Of a stretch of DNA of 64,000 nucleotides, positions 60,901 through 64,000 are shown piece after piece. The stretch lies in contig CP084619.1 of NCBI GenBank assembly GCA_025917655.1, positions 930,001-994,000 of the forward strand. Reading direction: 5' to 3'. This DNA comes from Chlorella sorokiniana (lineage: Eukaryota; Chlorophyta; Trebouxiophyceae; Chlorellales; Chlorellaceae). The notes beneath the pieces were generated by a model. That model had not been told where the DNA came from. It did no database searches and saw only the letters and a list, made by a program, of their open reading frames with translations. Made by a program: the position numbers and the translations under genes. Within the stretch, counting starts at the first letter, position 1; every line of letters begins with the position of its first letter.

Positions 60901-62776
60901 AGCCGCAGCTGCACCGAGGCGCCTGCAGGAGGTCGCATTGGCGGATGCGGCAGTCCGCCAGGAAACACCCTGCGCCGCACCCGCCCCGGCGCCTCGATGC
61001 CCCCTGCCTCAAACAGCAGGTTCAGCGCCATTTGGTCGTCGATGCCGCGCTGCTCCGCATCGCTGTGCCGCTCGCGGGCGGGGTCGGTCAGCATGTCCGC
61101 CCACGCAGCTAGGAAGGCCTTGGCCGCGGGGGTGTTGCGCGCGGCAAAGAGGCCGGTGTTGAAGGCGCGGCCGCTGCGCGAGCGGACGGGGGTGGGGACC
61201 GACAAGCGGCATGTGGGGTTGGCTGTGAATGAGTGCGTGGGTTGGCGGCGGGAAGGGCGCAGGTGACCTGGGGGCCTGTAGGCCCAGCGGCAGGCGGCCT
61301 TGGGGAGCACACAGCAGTCCCCCCCGGGCAGCAGCAGAGAGCGCACAAGTGGTTTCCCGTCACGTGGCCGCAGCGCGGCTGGTTGTGCGCCGGCAACCAC
61401 TCCTCCTCCACCTGCCAAACACAGGGAGGCAGCCTTGCAGCGGGCGCGGGCAGCGGTGACAGCATGCATCCAGCAGGCTGAGCAGCCTGCCTCACAACCT
61501 GAGCACCCGATCCCAACCTGCATGCACACGTCACATGAGCCAGGCATGCAGAGCAGCCGCCACCCCCACAGCCCAACCTGGCGCCGCACCTTGACGCTTA
61601 GGCAGTCTGTGGACACAAAGAAGTCGGCGTTGGGCCGCTGAGACAGCCAGTTCCAAGGTTGGCGCAGCCAGACCACGTCGCTGTCGCTGACCACCACCAG
61701 CGACAGCTGCGGGTGGCGATCAAGCTGGTCCAGCACAAACCGGATCTGCAGTGTGTGTGTATGTGTGTGTGGGTGGTGGTGGGGGAGGGCGCAGCGGGTG
61801 AAATTATTATTGCGAAGCGAAACGGTGAGCAGCTGCAATTAAAGCAGTCCATGCCCTCACGCCCTCCCCACCCTTCCAGCACGCTGCACCGGTTCAGCCC
61901 TGCCATTCAAGCGCATTGCACAGCGAGAGGCATGCAGCCGCCGTGCCCACGCGCCTTGAGCGCCCCCATGCGCCGGAAGGCGGCAAAATCGCCGCGGAAG
62001 TTGTCGCTGTGGGTGCCCAGCTCGGCGCGAGTGCAGGGAAGGCCGTGCTCGCTGCACCGCCCCAGCATCGGCTCATCAAAGGCTGCAGGCAAGCGAGGGG
62101 GGCACAGCACAGAAAGGGGGTCACCACTTACGCTCATGTGTGTGGTGGTGATTCAAGACGGGGATGGCTGGGGCAAGCAGCCGGCTCCGGCAGGGTGGCA
62201 GCGCTGCCCAGTCTAGTGACTGCTGAGCAGGTGGATAGCGGGCACATGCAGCAAGCCGTCCATGCCTCTTCCCTTCCCTTCCTGCCTTGCCTGCAATGAG
62301 GAAAGGAGTGTCTTGCAGACCCATGACGCTATGCGCCCAGTTCTGCACCAGCTCAAAGTATGCAGAGTTGCCGAAGCTGACCATGAGCCGCGATGCGCTG
62401 TCCAAGTCAGGCGGGACAATGGGCGGCAGGGGTGGCGGCCGTTTTGCCGCTGCCTGCGCCCACACGCTGCCGCTGCCCCGTGCTTGTGCAGTGCTGCCCG
62501 TGGATGAGTCATTCTCGGACAGCTGGCCAGGTAGGGAGCGGGCAGACGCCTCCAGGTGTGCTTCACTGCAGCGCATGATGACGACCATACAGCTGTCTGT
62601 GATATTCCTGTAACATTTGCGCAACTGGTTTGGTGTCATGCCTAGTCCATCTCCCAGCACTGCCCACCTGTGCTTCTGATGGCCTGCAAAAAGCATTAGC
62701 GTCACTGCCACGCCCGCAACAAACCCCGCCGCAGCGGTGCTGCCCCGAAAGCTGGTCTTGCCGATGCCGAGCTTCA
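57907..62776 (-). CDS. GT77 arabinosyltransferase-like protein (XEG113 type)
   Basis: Land-plant XEG113 is a Golgi GT77 enzyme that extends arabinose chains on extensin-type hydroxyproline-rich proteins. The ATG at 62776-62774 opens MKLGIGKTSFRGS with an anchor TAAAGFVAGVAVTLMLFAGH. Then LMVSFGNSAYFELVQNWAHS, IRFVLDQLDRHPQLSLVVVS, DSDVVWLRQPWNWLSQRPNA (DxD block), FFVSTDCLS, AFNTGLFAARNTPAAKAFLA, GIDDQMALNLLFEAGG, TLPVALFSNGHVAFVQRTPW, VPIAIHATFQRFQGPGKRAR, LREFGLWHVDP|AYYGSL, HWLGMSYQLAAFRWV, DALAAARMLNRTLLLPRLWC, PFQCPLDYLLPLKDLD, FDALFRTAVTTFGDTPFWCC and EGWQPWQPPKLEAPDWCDRV. The stretches around HATFQxxxxxGKRxRLRE and LNRTLLLPRxWC match XEG113 more closely than the short RRA proteins. One extra base is suspected in the G5 run at 60377-60381. 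The stop is uncertain (between about 58250 and 57907). Algae also hydroxylate and arabinosylate wall glycoproteins, so the role is plausible. Confidence 0.87.
61748..61790. repeat. GT-rich microsatellite in an intron of the GT77 gene
   Basis: GTGTGTGTGTATGTGTGTGT followed by GGTGGTGG. Intronic by the gene model; a simple repeat. Confidence 0.7.
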
Positions 62777-63649
62777 TTGATGTTGGTTGGGTTACTGTTT
62801 TGACCTCATATGCTTTGCTTGGGCCTTGCAAGGGCTCCGGCTGCAACACAAGTGCCGTTCATCTCAGATGTGCGGCGCCTTTATATCTGTAGCTGGCACT
62901 GACGGCATTGTGGCATTCACAGTAACAAACAATTGCGATATTCACTGCTGGAAGGATGAGTTAAGACGCGGGGCTCTCAAAAGCGCACTCAGGACGACTA
63001 GGGGTGAAACATTGAATCATCAGGTTGAACAATTTGCCATTAATACTTACATGAGGAGCTCGCGTCATTCACACGCTCAACCGCCCCTGGGCTGCTATGG
63101 CGGCGCCACATCCCACACAATTTACATTGTGTCGATCAAGGGATTTACATCAAGGAATGTAAATCCCTTGATGTGGCGCCGCCATGATAGACAAATGCAG
63201 GCTTCTTGCAAGTGAGAAACACTGTACGAATTGCAGCAGCAAATAAAGTGCTGGCCAATCAGCAGCTTTTAACCGTCCAAAGCCTTTGCAAGAATTGTTG
63301 GGACCAATTCAGCCCACGTGAGCTATGGGTTTGCTGGCGCCAGGCGCAGCCACTTCCAACTACATTTACATGTATGCATCCAGCCGTGGTGAGAAAGAAA
63401 GATGTCGACCCTAGGCAGCGCCGCCCGTATGCAGGGCGGCAGCCAGCGCTGGCGTCCCAAGGGTTGGGCCGGCGCAGCGCGTCACGACCCCAAGAAGTAC
63501 GTCAAGTCGCGAGCAGGCCAGTGGTAAGACAGACATGGAGTGCAGGCGTCATGCGATGGTAAGGCTGTCAGTGCAGAGTCAGTCGGTCAGCACATGCAAG
63601 CGGCAAGGTCAGCGGGGATGCCTGCACCCGGCACGCCGCCCCGCGCCGC
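62777..63649. other. Region between the GT77 start and the beta-tubulin stop, no supported gene
   Basis: Both flanking genes are on the minus strand, so this holds the GT77 promoter and the tubulin 3' UTR. The only structure is the nested inverted repeat at 63097-63185. No coding signal was recognised. Confidence 0.4.
63097..63185. repeat. Nested inverted repeat (MITE-like or RNA-structure element)
   Basis: Outer arms of 16 bp (ATGGCGGCGCCACATC at 63097-63112 and its exact complement at 63170-63185) enclose a second pair of 16-bp arms (ATCAAGGGATTTACAT at 63135-63150, complement at 63157-63172, 6-base loop). They also enclose a 7-bp hairpin ACACAAT-TTAC-ATTGTGT at 63115-63132. Inner and outer right arms overlap by three bases. 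No flanking target-site duplication was evident. Confidence 0.85.

Positions 63650-64000
<351 letters not shown>

Overview
This window is nuclear DNA from a green alga, most likely a chlorophyte of the Trebouxiophyceae (Chlorella-like) type. It is GC-rich, with many short exons, strict GT..AG introns of about 70-300 bp ending in TGCAG, and little space between genes. The gene complement is plant or algal: plant-style PEP carboxylase, a DUF579 glucuronoxylan-methyltransferase relative, a GONST-type GDP-sugar transporter, ABCF1 and an XEG113-type GT77. No tRNA, rRNA, CRISPR or autonomous transposon was recognised by eye.

Layout. 1-4776 (-): PEP carboxylase, 3' end outside the window. 5086-6019 (+): DUF579 protein, divergent from PEPC across 309 bp. 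6848-7961 (+): SEH1 nucleoporin. 8776-11012 (+): an unrecognised membrane protein with an exact 18-residue helical repeat. 11480-13852 (+): a transaldolase-like protein without the Schiff-base lysine. 14147-15248 (-): ATG8, whose C-terminal glycine is already exposed. 15458-16990 (-): SAL1/HAL2-type bisphosphate nucleotidase. 17.0-22.3 kb: sparse, with two or three unidentified minus-strand genes.

22.7-42.8 kb is the most distinctive part. Three plus-strand copies (A, B, C) encode a large two-domain Golgi-type glycosyltransferase: an N-terminal anchor, an O-fucosyltransferase-like domain and a GT8-like GT-A domain. A fourth diverged copy (D) stops after the first domain. A GDP-sugar transporter of the GONST family lies on the opposite strand between B and C. 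Donor import and transfer genes thus sit together in one expanded locus, with signs of recent duplication and gene conversion.

43.1-57.8 kb is housekeeping: ABCF1 (-), casein kinase 1 (+), CCDC124 (+), KAE1/OSGEP (+) and TRM6 (-). About 57.9-62.8 kb (-) is an XEG113-like GT77 arabinosyltransferase. A nested inverted repeat follows near 63.1 kb, and the last exon of beta-tubulin (-) closes the window.

A technical theme runs throughout. At least a dozen conserved genes carry single-base reading-frame breaks, almost all in short homopolymer runs (PEPC, SAL1, ABCF1, KAE1, TRM6 and others). These look like assembly or read errors rather than pseudogenes. Exon limits were read by eye from splice consensus and family conservation, so they are approximate unless stated.
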